In this document: positions 22,901 through 33,941 of the stretch, piece by piece | Numbering within the stretch: the first letter of the stretch is position 1 | Layout of the letters: the number at the start of each line of letters is the position of its first letter | DNA from: Rhododendron vialii | Taxonomy: Eukaryota > Streptophyta > Magnoliopsida > Ericales > Ericaceae | Length of the DNA: 64,000 nucleotides | Direction of reading: 5' to 3' | NCBI RefSeq assembly: GCF_030253575.1 | Contig: NC_080569.1 | Span: 4,589,501-4,653,500, forward strand | Position numbers and translations under genes: made by a program | The notes under the pieces: model-generated | Database searches by the model: none | What the model was told of the DNA's origin: nothing | Seen by the model: the letters and a program-made list of their open reading frames with translations, nothing else

Positions 22901-24393
22901 AAAGAAAATGAGATAGGCTTCCAATACAGGACAGGATGCTCTCATATGAACCTCTAAATTGATCTCCACTTGGAAAAAATGAGGTCCACCACAGTCCATT
23001 TGATGATTTTCTGAGTCGCAATGTGTAAATCAAGTTAATCAACAATGGAAAAAAATCAATTTAATTGAAATTATTGAATATCAGGAAGTGTCTTAGTGTC
23101 TAGTCGGATAATATTTGTCTCGAGACAAATAGATTCTCATGACAGATATGATTAGTTGAGATGACTACCAATGACTGACTAACCTGACTCTTTTACACAT
23201 CGAAACCTCACGACTCAAATTATCAAAATAGACTGGTGGGCCCAGTTTCTTTCTCACGGTCATATAAGAGGATCCTCATCCCTCTCTTACATTTCACCAA
23301 ATTTATGGTTAACACTTCACATACCAAGATCACACTCAAGTGCTACAGCAACTACCGTAGCAGTATATAATGTATCTGAATTGGGTTTCTTGAGCTGCAC
23401 CTTTGTGTGATGATCTACACACTGAGCACATGTTAACACTTTTCTTCCCTTTACAATGAACCCACTGCGGGTACTGGGGTACTTGGGTCTCCATTGTCCA
23501 CGTGGACGCAAGAAATTTGGTGGGCTTTTCCAGCATAACACCTTCACAAGTGCCTGACGAAAAATCTAACTATCAAACAGATGTGCTTTAATTTCCTTTT
23601 ATTCTGAACAGATTTAAACAATTAATCAGTCCATCAAATAATCATAGCTAATGGTCCCTATTATTGGAACGGGATGAATCTAACCTAGTTAGCCAAATAT
23701 GTACGCTATGTGCTCAGAGGTTAAGGGGTCAAAATTCAAAATTTAAATGAACTAAAGGGCTCAAAATTTCAAATACAAAATTTCGGTTGAGCACACCGAG
23801 ACGCCCTCACACACCCCTTGTCCATATTTTATGGTTCACGGCATAATATTAAAAGATGTAATCGATAGATTGCAACTGTATATCAAAACTGAATAAATAA
23901 TCAATTTTTAGTAAAACATGCTGGTATTAGATTATTACCCTTTTAAGAACTCTACACTTCATGTAACTTATTTTTCTCTCTCTTTCACATTGGAATGTTG
24001 AATGATATTTCCACGTTCACAAAAAAAATCTCCTTCATTTTGCAATTATACAACAAAGGAAAAAAAAACGAGACTTACAGCCAAGTACGGGGAAACTTTC
24101 TTCTTTTTCCTTTTCTCCTGTTCAAGGCCTCGATCTTCTTCTGGTACTTGAAGCTTTTGAGCGCAATCTAAAAAATCCTGTGCTCGAGAAGCGAATCTGT
24201 CTTTCTGGAGAGAGAAAGAAGAGCGAGAAGAGGAGCAGCGGCATTGAACAATAGGGCGAATTCGGTGGTGGTCCGGTGGGTCTGAATACGGTTCAAGAGG
24301 AAAAAACGAACGTTGAAAGATTCTGTCGATTACATTGAAATTGGTGTACAAATTACAAGAGAGAGTATCGATCACCGGAGATGTCGCCAACAT
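19927..24393 (-). CDS. DegP/HtrA-type protease, copy 1 (catalytic His replaced by Gln)
   Basis: Ten exons on the minus strand: 24393-24079, 23553-23325, 22828-22635, 21529-21361, 21246-21055, 20905-20673, 20575-20498, 20395-20336, 20219-20115 and 20028-19927. They sum to 558 aa plus stop with all phases consistent. The domains follow the plant Deg9/10-type plan: basic N-terminus, trypsin-like domain (about 106-300), first PDZ (GFPTLGIVW to [12 protein letters not shown], about 303-375), a second PDZ-like region (about 445-525) and the tail [15 protein letters not shown]. The catalytic Asp is kept (ECDLAML, residue 180) and a Ser is present (VIGTSGSP, residue 256). The His motif TxAHxV reads TCAQCV (residue 149, codon CAG), so proteolysis is probably lost although the frame is open. 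The family is usually organellar or nuclear; the target here is unclear. Intron 3 holds a solo LTR. Confidence 0.9.
22037..22407 (+). mobile_element. Solo LTR with 5-bp target-site duplication
   Basis: A 371-bp segment begins TGTTAGG and ends CCTAACA, an LTR-type terminal inverted repeat, and is flanked by GACTG on both sides (22032-22036 and 22408-22412). It contains a TATA-like CTATAAAAG near 22226, so its transcriptional sense is plus, antisense to the host gene. The element lies in intron 3 of Deg copy 1 and is absent from the same place in copy 2 (around 31860-31890). Confidence 0.85.
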
Positions 24394-24644
24394 CGTATCA
24401 TCGGCGAAACAATTAGAACTACCGGCCGACTAGATTCTGTCGCATGTATGTTTGGATCTGTATATATTAGGGTAAACGACACTAATGGTCCTGTTAGTTT
24501 GAAATTTGTTCAATTTGGTCCCTGTATTTTCAAATTACTCGATTTTTACCCTGTAGTTACGATTTTGTGTCAAGCCAATCCAATCAATAACTTTCGTTTA
24601 CTTCATTTAACGGAAGAGCCAAATTCAGTCCCGTTGAGGGAATT

Positions 24645-25175
24645 TAATTTTGTTCACCCTCTACTTAAGAGTAGAGGGTGAATATTACCCTACTTTCTAT
24701 CGGTTGAAATGGTGTAGATCCCACCACAAAGTGATGTCATGCTTACCAAAAAATTCTATTGTAGGGGGTGTGACATATACTATTTCAACCCATAAGAGAA
24801 ACGTAATGTTCACCCTTTTTTTTAGGGCACCGCTATTCGCAGCCCTCTATTTACTCCCGTAGCCCACTAAATTTCGGTAAATGATTGTTGAAAATCATAA
24901 ATAACATTTCGGTAAATTGCTGTTGAAAACAAAATTATATTTCGGTAACTACATGTCGAAAATATGTTCAACTTTCGGTAAACAACTGCCGAACATGCAT
25001 TTTCGGTAAACATCTGTTGAAAAAAATATTATATTTCGGTAATTGGACGCTGAAAATATATCTCAATTTCGGTAACTAACTGTCGAGTATAATTGAAAAT
25101 TTTTAACGGGCTATGGGAGTAAATAAAGGGCTGCGAATAGCAGCGCCCTTTTTTTAAGAAGGGTGAACAAAATTA
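24645..25175. mobile_element. Outer element of a nested MITE pair
   Basis: TAATTTTGTTCACCCT at 24645-24660 is repeated as its reverse complement ending at 25175 (AGGGTGAACAAAATTA). A second short inverted repeat, CACCCTCTACTTAAGAGTAGAGGGTG, sits at the left end. The outer element is interrupted by the inner MITE at 24825-25148. The upstream piece 24476-24640 has the look of another repeat end but could not be defined. Confidence 0.55.
24825..25148. mobile_element. MITE with 41-bp TIRs and an internal tandem repeat
   Basis: The 41-bp terminal inverted repeats 24825-24865 and 25108-25148 differ at few positions (shared core CGAATAGC, GGGAGTAAATA on the right arm). Between them are about seven degenerate copies of a roughly 34-bp unit that starts TTTCGGTAA and contains TGTTGAAAA or a variant, from about 24870 to 25100. 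A T-run followed by A flanks both ends and may be an 8-bp target-site duplication. Confidence 0.75.
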
Positions 25176-25310
25176 CACTCTCCATTTACCTAATTACCCC
25201 TTAAAAATGAGCCTCTTATCATAAGTCTCAAACCTTCTTAATTAAATTGCTACTACTAATATTTATCTAGGTCTCCTCATACCCATTCTCTTCCCAATCT
25301 ACCTTGTCAC

Positions 25311-25933
25311 TAGGTCTGTAAATGAACTGAGCAGTTTGCAAACTGTTCGAGACTCAATTCGGCAAGAGCTCGTTTGAGTTCGATTTGTCTGCTAAACGAA
25401 CTAAACCTCAGCCTCAATTCTAGGCTTGTTCCGTAAATGAGCCGAATCTGAGCCTAACGGTATTCGGCTCGGTTAGGTTCGTGAACCTATACTTAAATTT
25501 AATTAATAAATAAGGGTCTATATGTAAATATAATTTTTTTTAAGGTTTATATATAATTCAATACTTATTTTTTTCCCAATTTCTATATGAGAGAGTTTAG
25601 GTTTCGCTTGAATTTAATAAGCCGAGCCAAACCAAACTCGAGTCTTGACGAGCTTAGATTCGGCTCGGCTCGATTTGTTTGAGTTTAACGAGCCAAATTC
25701 GAGCCAAGATGTTTAGGTTCGAATCGAACCCGAGCCGAACTCGAGTCAGACTAGTACCTTAATGAACTCAACCGAGCCGAACCCGAGCCTTGAAAAATTT
25801 TAACGAGCCAAACTCGAGCCAAGTTGTCCAGGCTTGAATCAAACTCAAGCCGAACTCGAGCCAGACTAGTACGTAAACGAACCCGAGCCAAACTTAACAG
25901 GATTTAACTCGATTCGCTTCGTTTTCAGCCCTA
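25311..25933. mobile_element. hAT-like non-autonomous element, copy A, with 8-bp TSD
   Basis: Starts TAGGTCTGTAAATGAAC and ends TTTTCAGCCCTA, imperfect inverted termini, and is flanked by CTTGTCAC on both sides (25303-25310 and 25934-25941). An 8-bp duplication is the hAT hallmark. The interior is a degenerate series of CGAGCC/GGCTCG words (for example GAGCCGAACTCGAGTCAG) with no coding capacity. Related elements lie at 55880-56166 and 58470-58904. Confidence 0.8.
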
Positions 25934-25941
25934 CTTGTCAC

Positions 25942-27264
25942 ACCCACGATCAAATTTCCACATGGCGTGGCCAAACAGTAAACGACGAGTACGGCCCGAC
26001 CACGTGTTACCGTTATGTGCGTTCTCTGGTTGGGTTTTGGCAAGTCTTTCCGCGGCTGTTGGTACAGGCGTACGGTCCAACTCGGTGCGGCCACATGACT
26101 CGATAACGTATTGGCCGACAAACTCAAGAGCGCTCCACTATCTGACCCAACGTTTAGGCAGGTTAGTGGTGGTCAGCGATGTCACCTCGACATGAGGGTG
26201 GCATGCGTGCCAACTTGGCTTCCAAGACAGGGCATTCCGCTATATATATAATTGTGATAAACCTCAACAGGTATGCTCTCTTCTCTCCTATTAAGTTTGG
26301 TTTTCCTCCTCCTGAGTTGAAACCAACTATCATCGGAGTGTCCGCCGGCCACCTTCGGCCAGTAGGCACTAATTGTTTGCTTCCGTATAGTGAACAAAAG
26401 ATAGGGGAGAGCTAGACAACCCAACCCACAAGTGATCTAGAGAGAATTTGAGGAGAGACCCAGTCTAGAAGAGTGAACACCATTCCACATATATATCATA
26501 AGAATGATTCATTGACTGAATAGTGAAGACCAAAAAATAAAAAATTAAGCTTGGGTTCGTGGGAAATTTAGAAGGTTTTCAACGTCCTAATTTTGGTTGG
26601 TTTGTTTTTTCCTTTTCCTATTTTATAGTCGTTTACTGGTCCGAAAATACAGAAAACAACGAACAAAAACAAAATACAACAAACAAACAAACCAAAACAA
26701 AAAAGAAAAGCCGCTTGCAACCAAGACGCCGGAGTCGGACCCTCGATCACAGTTGTGAATTTGCATTTAAGAGGCTACAGAGCTCAAGTGCATGAAGCAC
26801 TAAATAACTTCTAGTTATTGTTTTGGCAAAATATAACCACCTTCTTCATTGAATGTAGATACTTCAAGTTGCAACACATGTATAAAGCTAAACCAAGAGA
26901 CTAAAAGCAAAACTTAATTAATAGACATCACTTGACCACAACACTCGTGAAAAACCAAAAACCAGAAACACCTAAAAGGTGAAAACTATGGGATTCGGAT
27001 CCAGCATCTCGGCCGAAGCAGCTACCAAACCTCGAAAAAGGAAAAAACCCACACATCACGTGTAATCACGAAAAAAGCAGTCGCCTAGCATTGTTAGCAG
27101 AAATAGCAACAAACACCTATAACTCGAACGTGAACTGTATCACAAGGAAGAAAATGAGAATGTTACTGATGCACTCAAGTCTGCAGTCCAACTTCTCGCG
27201 GCAAAGAGTTGTCCACTTCTTGAAAGCTTACGGACATATGGGCGGGAAAGTTTGAAGGCGACAA
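25942..27264. other. Intergenic DNA between the Deg genes
   Basis: Higher GC up to about 26360, with a TATA-like CTATATATATAATT near 26230. It resembles retroelement LTR sequence, but no second LTR, primer site or boundary was found. The stretch 26600-26740 is A-rich (AACAAAC/CAAAAC words). No gene supported. Confidence 0.4.
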
Positions 27265-27678
27265 TGCAATACGACTGTAGGTTTTATTGGAGAATGCATC
27301 TCAGTAGTCGAAACACAATTTGTCTCTGGACATTATATGACACCAGACTTAAAAAATACCGAAGTATAAAAACTAGACCTTGAACAGATGCATGCAAATT
27401 GTAAAAGTATGAAGTACAGCAACTACATCGTTAAAGATGCGTGCAAAATGAATGAAGTCATACATTTGTAAAACTCGAGAAATGAGAATGGGGAAGTTTA
27501 AGTCTGAGAAAAATTCTGGCTCAAAAAAACCGATTAAGGATTTCAAACAATCAAGGTGGTGTGTGCTTGTACTTGGATTGATTAAGATATTCAAGTCTCC
27601 AAGAGGCTAATATAACAAATGGGTACTCACTTCCTAGACTAGCTTTGGACCAAGCTACATTCTTCGGATCATCAGACC

Positions 27679-29889
27679 TTATCTTTTTGGTAAATATAGA
27701 TCATCAGACATAGCGGAAGGAATGTTGTGCATTTTAAGAATACTTGGAGTTCTTGCTTTGGCACTGGCTGTATGCAACACCAACTTCTGCACAAATAAGA
27801 CAAAGAAAACTCAGCAACAGTTACAGGGAGAGAGGGAGAGGTTTGATGGCTTGAAAGCTGAAGTTTAGAAAGAGGAATTTTCATTTCTACCCCCTCTAGT
27901 TAGGGCGAAAATCACTTAAACCCCCTCGAACTCCAAAGCCTATACTTGCACCTCTTGAACTCGCGACTTAAGCGCCAACTTTAGGTTCTCAGTCCAAATC
28001 AACGAAGTGTAACCCACGCACTCAAGTGCCATATTTGTAATAAACGAAAGAATTGCCCCTATTTTCAATTTTCATTTCTTTCCCAGTTCATCACCACCAG
28101 GGTTACCTAGATTGCCGATCCCTGAGGTGTGTGGAATTTGATTGTGGGCTCCATACCCTTTGGAACGCGATACGGTGGGGGTAGGCTTCTTTGGATCATA
28201 TGTTCGAAACGAAACTAGTTCGTTCGGAACGCATACCAGTTTTTCAGATTCTTTTAGTACTAGCAGCATCTGTATATGATATTGTACTAATCAAATCAGT
28301 AATGGAATTAATTTATGAGGGTTTTTTTTTTTGTATGACACTGTACCTATCATCTGTGTGCCATTTTTACGGTCAGATCGCCGGAATCTCAGTTCCAGTT
28401 TGCTACTGATCCCTGATTGGGATCGTCCAATCTGGATCGTAGTTCGTAACCCCTATTGCGAATAATGGTAAGCCACCAACTTCTCTTATTTATTTATTTT
28501 TATGTAAGGGGGTACCACAGGGGTGCCACCACTGCAGAATTCAGAGCTTCCACCACCACCAAAAACAATGTCCTTCATTGCTCTACACACTCACCCAACC
28601 AGTAGAGTACCGGTGCCACTTTATTTATTATACCTCACACATACACATGAAGGTCCGTGCACACTACACTCACAAGTCACAACCTATCAAAGCACCATGA
28701 ACAACCTTCAGCCACCAGTCCCCAAGCCAATCATGATCAAAATCCAACTTTTGGCACGCCCAGGATCAACCCCCAAAACTAGAATTGATACATATATTTT
28801 ACAAAAACAAAATGCAACCTCGAATTTATAATTCACTAATCAATTATTAAGTCGATGGGTCAAGATTGACCCCAAAAAAAGAAGCCAAAGGGCTAGGCTA
28901 TGGGCCTATGGCACCCGATAGCCTTCATCACTGCCCTCTTCTTCATTCGCAAAGGTAGGTATCGCCGCCACCATCATTCTTTCACCTACCCCATAACCCA
29001 ATTTCCCACCCAAACAGTAGATAATAGTCATGTCTGTTGGCGTATCACCCAGTTGATTCTGTTCGTAACCTCTAAATGCGGATAACTCCTGTCGTGAGTG
29101 AATAGCTTAACAGGGGATAAGAAAACGCGATTTTGGCCACCAATCAGTTTGCAAGAATTAAAATAACCCTAACTAATTTAGAAAGAAATATACGTCTAAG
29201 GAGAGCAAGAGATAGAGGCGGGGGACTACTGGATGTGTAACTGATCTGCTTCAAATTTCAGAAAATTAATAAGTCCTTATCAGGAACTCATTTTCCATAT
29301 ACTTAAAGACAAGTATTTATAACTTGAGGCTCACTTTTATATAAGGGGTGGGTGGGTGTGAAGTTGATCTGCTTTGTGTTTCCAAATGTCAAGGTTGTTG
29401 TGATGGAGTTGGATACTCCTACGGCTGATTGTTGTGCTCTTAATTCATCGGAGATATGAAGGGGGAAGCAAGTGGATTGAAAATCAGAGGGAAGGAAAGA
29501 TAAGGGGCAGTGGTGTTTAAATTTGAAGGCTTAGAATAGGTAAAGTTGCCTTCCTACTGAATCAGTCAATATCATTCATGTTGGTAATCTAATCCAAAGT
29601 ACGTGGTGGTAAGCATAGGTTTTTTAGGTTAAGGAGCCTAAGTGATTTTTCTGTCCTAAGTACAGGGGTCAAAATTAAAATTCCCTCTTTGAATTTTTTT
29701 TGCAATAACAATATACATACTGAGTTTGTCATAAGGACATGAAACCAAAGAACTAATGCACAAATAGAGTTGTCAAGATGACTATTCCAGGATCCAAGAT
29801 ATATCTATATAACTATATATTTATCTACTAAAATAGATACAAAAGACTTTTTTTTGGTGCTTACTAAAATCACTTGCGTGCGCGCATGC

Positions 29890-29938
<49 letters not shown>

Positions 29939-32900
29939 TTTGTTTGTCAAGAATGAACTCTAGGAATTCTTCATTACAACTCTCTACAATACTCGCGAAA
30001 CTCTTTAAATTCTGAACAGGCATACCATTAACATTAAGAACCTACATCCACCAGAATCAGAAGAAACTCTTGTTAGCTAGAGAAGCAATAATAAAAAGGT
30101 CAGCTCCCTTGGAGTTCTGTTCTCTACTTAGTCTAAAATGTACATGTTTTCAAACCTGAGCATTCTCTATGTCATCCATACCATCATATCCCTCACTTGT
30201 GCCACCCTTAAGCACCTATCCAACAGTTGCAATCAAATGAAGAGATCGATTTTTAACGCAACGAGCAAAAATTTGAGGCAAATGATAAAAATATCAACGA
30301 GATAAGATCACCTTAGAAATCACCACGCGCTCTTCATGCAACGCCTGCCATATTAGCTCATTCGAAATGTTTTTCAGACCATATCCACACTAGGATTAGA
30401 ATCATAACACAAGGTTAACAAATTAAACTAGATCAATTATATTCATGAATAATCATAGTAATCTGAATCCAAGCAAAGAGCACACCTTAGACCTTAAATA
30501 CGGTATAGAAAGAGTAGTGAAAACAAATCCTGCAATGATGTAATATGGAAAAGGCCTCCCACTACTGTTGGCTGGCTTGAATTGCTTGTGAGTTGTGAGT
30601 ACTATGCTATATTCTCGTATCTCTGAATTACGGAGCACTCTTAAATCAATTGTATCTCCCGTGTACTTTTTCGTGAGAAGGTAACTGAATGGTATGCGTT
30701 GTCCCCATGTAAATGGAACTGGAAGCGGTGGCAAATAATTTTAGAAACAAAATGAACTAGCTAGTTGATCATCAAAGACACAAGAAAAGAGAAAAATATG
30801 TAAACACCACAAGTCACTTGAACCTACAATTGTATGTTCCTTGTGGATGGAAAAAATGATTTACCTGTTCCATCGTTACCAATGTTAATCCCATCAATGC
30901 TCAGGATTATATCATTTGGCTTAAGAATCTCATACTCAGGATAATTAGGCTTCACTTCTATAATGAGGACACCTTGCTGACCATGTCCCATCTTCATGAA
31001 CAATCGTAAATCGGGATTTTCCATATCTTGCCAAACAATGCCCAGACTTGGGAACCCTACCATTAATTATGTTAGTGTGTGTTTTAACACTTGTACATTA
31101 TAAAAAGTTCAAAATAAAAGATCAAATGGAGTAATACACACACGCGCGCGCGCATACATACCCGTATATACTCCATTCCGGAAATAGTCTTCAAGGAAGT
31201 GATGAATTACGGGTGCAGCTATGATATCACTTTCGTCTTCCTTGCAGCTCTGAAATGCCATTCCCACACATTTGCCACTTTTACTAAGAACAGGTGCACC
31301 AGAAACCCCATCCTCTATAGCAACATTCACCTGCGCAATGCTTTATATGGTGCACTCCAGATTACAAGGCTCTCCAAATAACTAAAACCATAACAGTATG
31401 GCTAGAAACGACATGAATGTTTTTCTATCTCAGCTCAGTTCGTTTAGCCTTGCCAATGTTCAACACAATGGATGAGGTAACTAGGTAAGTATAGTTCTAT
31501 ACACTTGTTTTCAACAAATTTGAAAGCATTCCAAAAATCTTGTTTTCCACAAATCTTGAAACAGACGCGTTGTCAAAGTGTGAGGGGCAAAGTTAATGTG
31601 GTAGATTTTATTACTTGGTGCTTCAGAGCATATCTCAGAAGTGAAGTTGATGGACAATGAATTGGAATGGCTTGTCTGGATTTGGACCAAACTGCAGAGT
31701 GCAGTTTTTATTTTTGGGCCACCATGTATCCATTGGTGATCTGGCCGTTCACCGGTACGGTGCATCAAGGAGATTGTCTTTGAAAGAAGTCAAGTGGATG
31801 TCAATAGCCATACGATTGCAACACATATCTTCGGAAAAAATAGACTGTCTCTAGACTCTGTTGACCGTCCACCTGTCTGTTACTCCCACAAATGTGTTTT
31901 GAGTCTTTTGACCGAGTGGCTAACAATATCCGACTCAATCTGTTTAGTTTGCGCATATATAGTCTTCTCAGAACCTTCAAGACGAGGGTTCAGATTGTCA
32001 ACGTAAGACTTGTAAAGAGCCCGAAGTCAAACACTGCACTTGCCAAAAGACCCTTGGCCCAACAACATAAGGGGGTGCACTTAGGTGCTAGGAGTAAGGA
32101 GTTCAACTCCTCCTCCAAGGTGCTAATCTAACTATTCTAACAATACTGACTTTCGCCAAGCAAAAAAAAAAAGTCAAACACTGCACTTCAAAAACTCAAC
32201 AGCACACAAGCCATGTACTATGACTTTCACTCTTTACCTTTACACCCAGAAGTTCGGTTTGCGACCATTGAAATTTTACCATGGTCACTCTTGACACGGA
32301 AGTCTTAGTCATAGAAAATTTTCCATTTGGGTAGCCCAAAACTGCCAACTTATCTTGGACGGCTGGCATTCCCCCGAAATCAACTGGCATGATTCCTTCC
32401 CAGAACTTATCATCATTAACTGTTAGCAGTGCTGCACACAACATCACCCACGTCAAAGCTAAATAATCTTTGTAATTACACCAACAGTTCAAAAGAATGA
32501 TGACCCTCCTATGCAGAGCAGATGCTCTCATGTGAGCCTCTGTCCCATTGTGTGAAGAAAAATGGGGCCCAACACTGTCCCTTATGATGGTCTGAGCTAT
32601 CATTTTGTAGATCTCAATGTAAAAATCAAGGATGCAAAAAACAAATTCAATTTATTGATACCGGTAACTGTCTGATCAAATCATAATCGTCTCGGGTCTC
32701 GAGATAAATGGACTCTCAAGACAAATGATTAGTTGACATGCCACTGATGTCTGATTAATCCAATTTTCCATGTCAAGACCTGAGAAATAACCAGCTCGGG
32801 TAATCAAAATGGACAGCTGTGGGCCCGATTTCTCTTCATACAAGTAGAGCATGTAAGAGGATCGCTCGAGAGGATCCATCCCTCTCATACATGCTTTTTC

Positions 32901-33941
32901 ACATAAAAATTATGCTTAACATACCGAGATCACACTCAAGTGCTACAGAAAGTACTGTAGCTGTGTATAACGTATCAGAATTGGGTTTCTTGAGCTGCAC
33001 CTTAGTGTGATTATCTACAGAATGAGCACATGTTAACACTTTTCTCCCCCTTACAATGAACCCGCTGCTGGTAGTGTTTTTGGGTTCCCTTTGTCGTGGA
33101 CATAAGTAATCTGGTGGGCTTTTCTTGCATAACACCTTCACAAGTGACTGAAGAAAAATCTAGCTATTAAACATTAATAGGCCAATGAAAGAGGATGGAA
33201 ATGGAATATAAAAGATAAACTAATTAAGTCACAAAAAATTGTACAGTTCACGTGGCATAAACCTCTCACAAAGAGTGCGTCCTAACCTTTGCGAGATTAA
33301 ACCGTGCACTTTTTGATAAAGAACGAACAAAATTTGTCTTCAATTATTCATTTATATTCATTCCATAACCAGATGTCCCAGCCATATTCTGTGCACCTGC
33401 ACTAATTCCGCGCCATAAAGTTAACGACAAACTCTTCAAGTGGCCCAAGGTTATGAATGTTTGGACTACGTGAGATTAAAAAATGCAACTTTGGAGAAAA
33501 AATACTTGTTTGCTTTTTCATGCCGCTCGACCTAACCCCTTGGGATTAAAGTGTCTTCATATATTTGCCACATTGAACTGCTTGTACATTGCTTTCAATC
33601 TCCATCATCTCCCCTAATTTGTAATTATGGATTGTAATAAGACTTACAGCCAAGTAACGGGAAATCTTCTTCTTCTTCTTCTCCTCCTCCTCTTCAAGAC
33701 CTTGATCTTCTTCTGCTAACCAAGTCTCAGCTTGCGAAACGAAACTTGCTTTCCGGAGAGAGAAAGAAGGGCGACAAGACGAACAGCCGCTTAAAACAAC
33801 AGAGCGAAGGCGGTGGTGGTCCGGTGGGATTGGACGGGGTTGAATCGAGAGAAAGGAATGTTGAAAATTTCCGTCGATTATAGTGAAATTGGCGGACAAA
33901 TTACAAGAGAGAGAATTGAGCATCGGAGACGTCGCCAGCAT
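27679..33941 (-). CDS. DegP/HtrA-type protease, copy 2 (His retained)
   Basis: Ten exons on the minus strand: 33941-33648, 33147-32925, 32431-32238, 31330-31162, 31056-30865, 30718-30486, 30389-30312, 30215-30156, 30041-29937 and 27786-27679. They sum to 551 aa plus stop with consistent phases. The domains are as in copy 1. The His motif is intact (TCAHSV, residue 140), the Asp is present (ECDLALL, residue 171) and the Ser motif is DGVSGAP (residue 247), which departs from the usual GNSGGP, so activity is uncertain. The N-terminal exon has an acidic/basic run ([10 protein letters not shown]). The last exon ends YLPKR instead of copy 1's KIC. Intron 9 is 2150 nt against 86 nt in copy 1 because of an inserted element; if it is not removed, the last 35 residues are lost. 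Intron 3 carries a SINE. Confidence 0.88.
27869..29690. mobile_element. Non-autonomous DNA transposon with long TIRs in intron 9 of Deg copy 2
   Basis: The left end (AAAGAGGAATTTTCATTTCT at 27869, then AATCACTTAAAC) and the reverse complement of the right end (AAAGAGGGAATTTTAATTTT from 29690, then AATCACTTAGGC) align over about 60 bp, with weaker similarity further in (both arms have GCCCCT then CTTTCC). The element is 1.8 kb, and I see no transposase. Long TIRs suggest a Mutator-like element, but no clear 9-bp target duplication was found. Confidence 0.65.
29894..29935. repeat. (GA)21 microsatellite
   Basis: Lies at the 5' end of intron 9 of Deg copy 2. In the sense of the gene the donor reads AAG followed by GTCTCTCT. 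Confidence 0.95.
32042..32170 (+). mobile_element. SINE with 18-bp target-site duplication
   Basis: A 129-bp body ends in an A-run and is flanked by an identical 18-bp repeat, AAGTCAAACACTGCACTT (32024-32041 and 32171-32188). GAGTTCAACTCC at about 32098-32109 matches a pol III B box, and GGTGCACTTAGG upstream is a weaker A-box candidate. It lies in intron 3 of Deg copy 2 and is absent from copy 1 (around 22555-22590). Confidence 0.88.

Noticed and set aside
25934-26520. LTR starting TGTCACACCC
   Set aside because: The TGTCAC part belongs to the hAT target duplication, and no matching end or second LTR was found, so only an undefined repeat-like region is reported.
28523-28831. 102-codon Pro/Thr-rich frame in intron 9 of Deg copy 2
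   Set aside because: Lies inside the TIR element, no recognisable domain, repetitive CCA/CAC composition.
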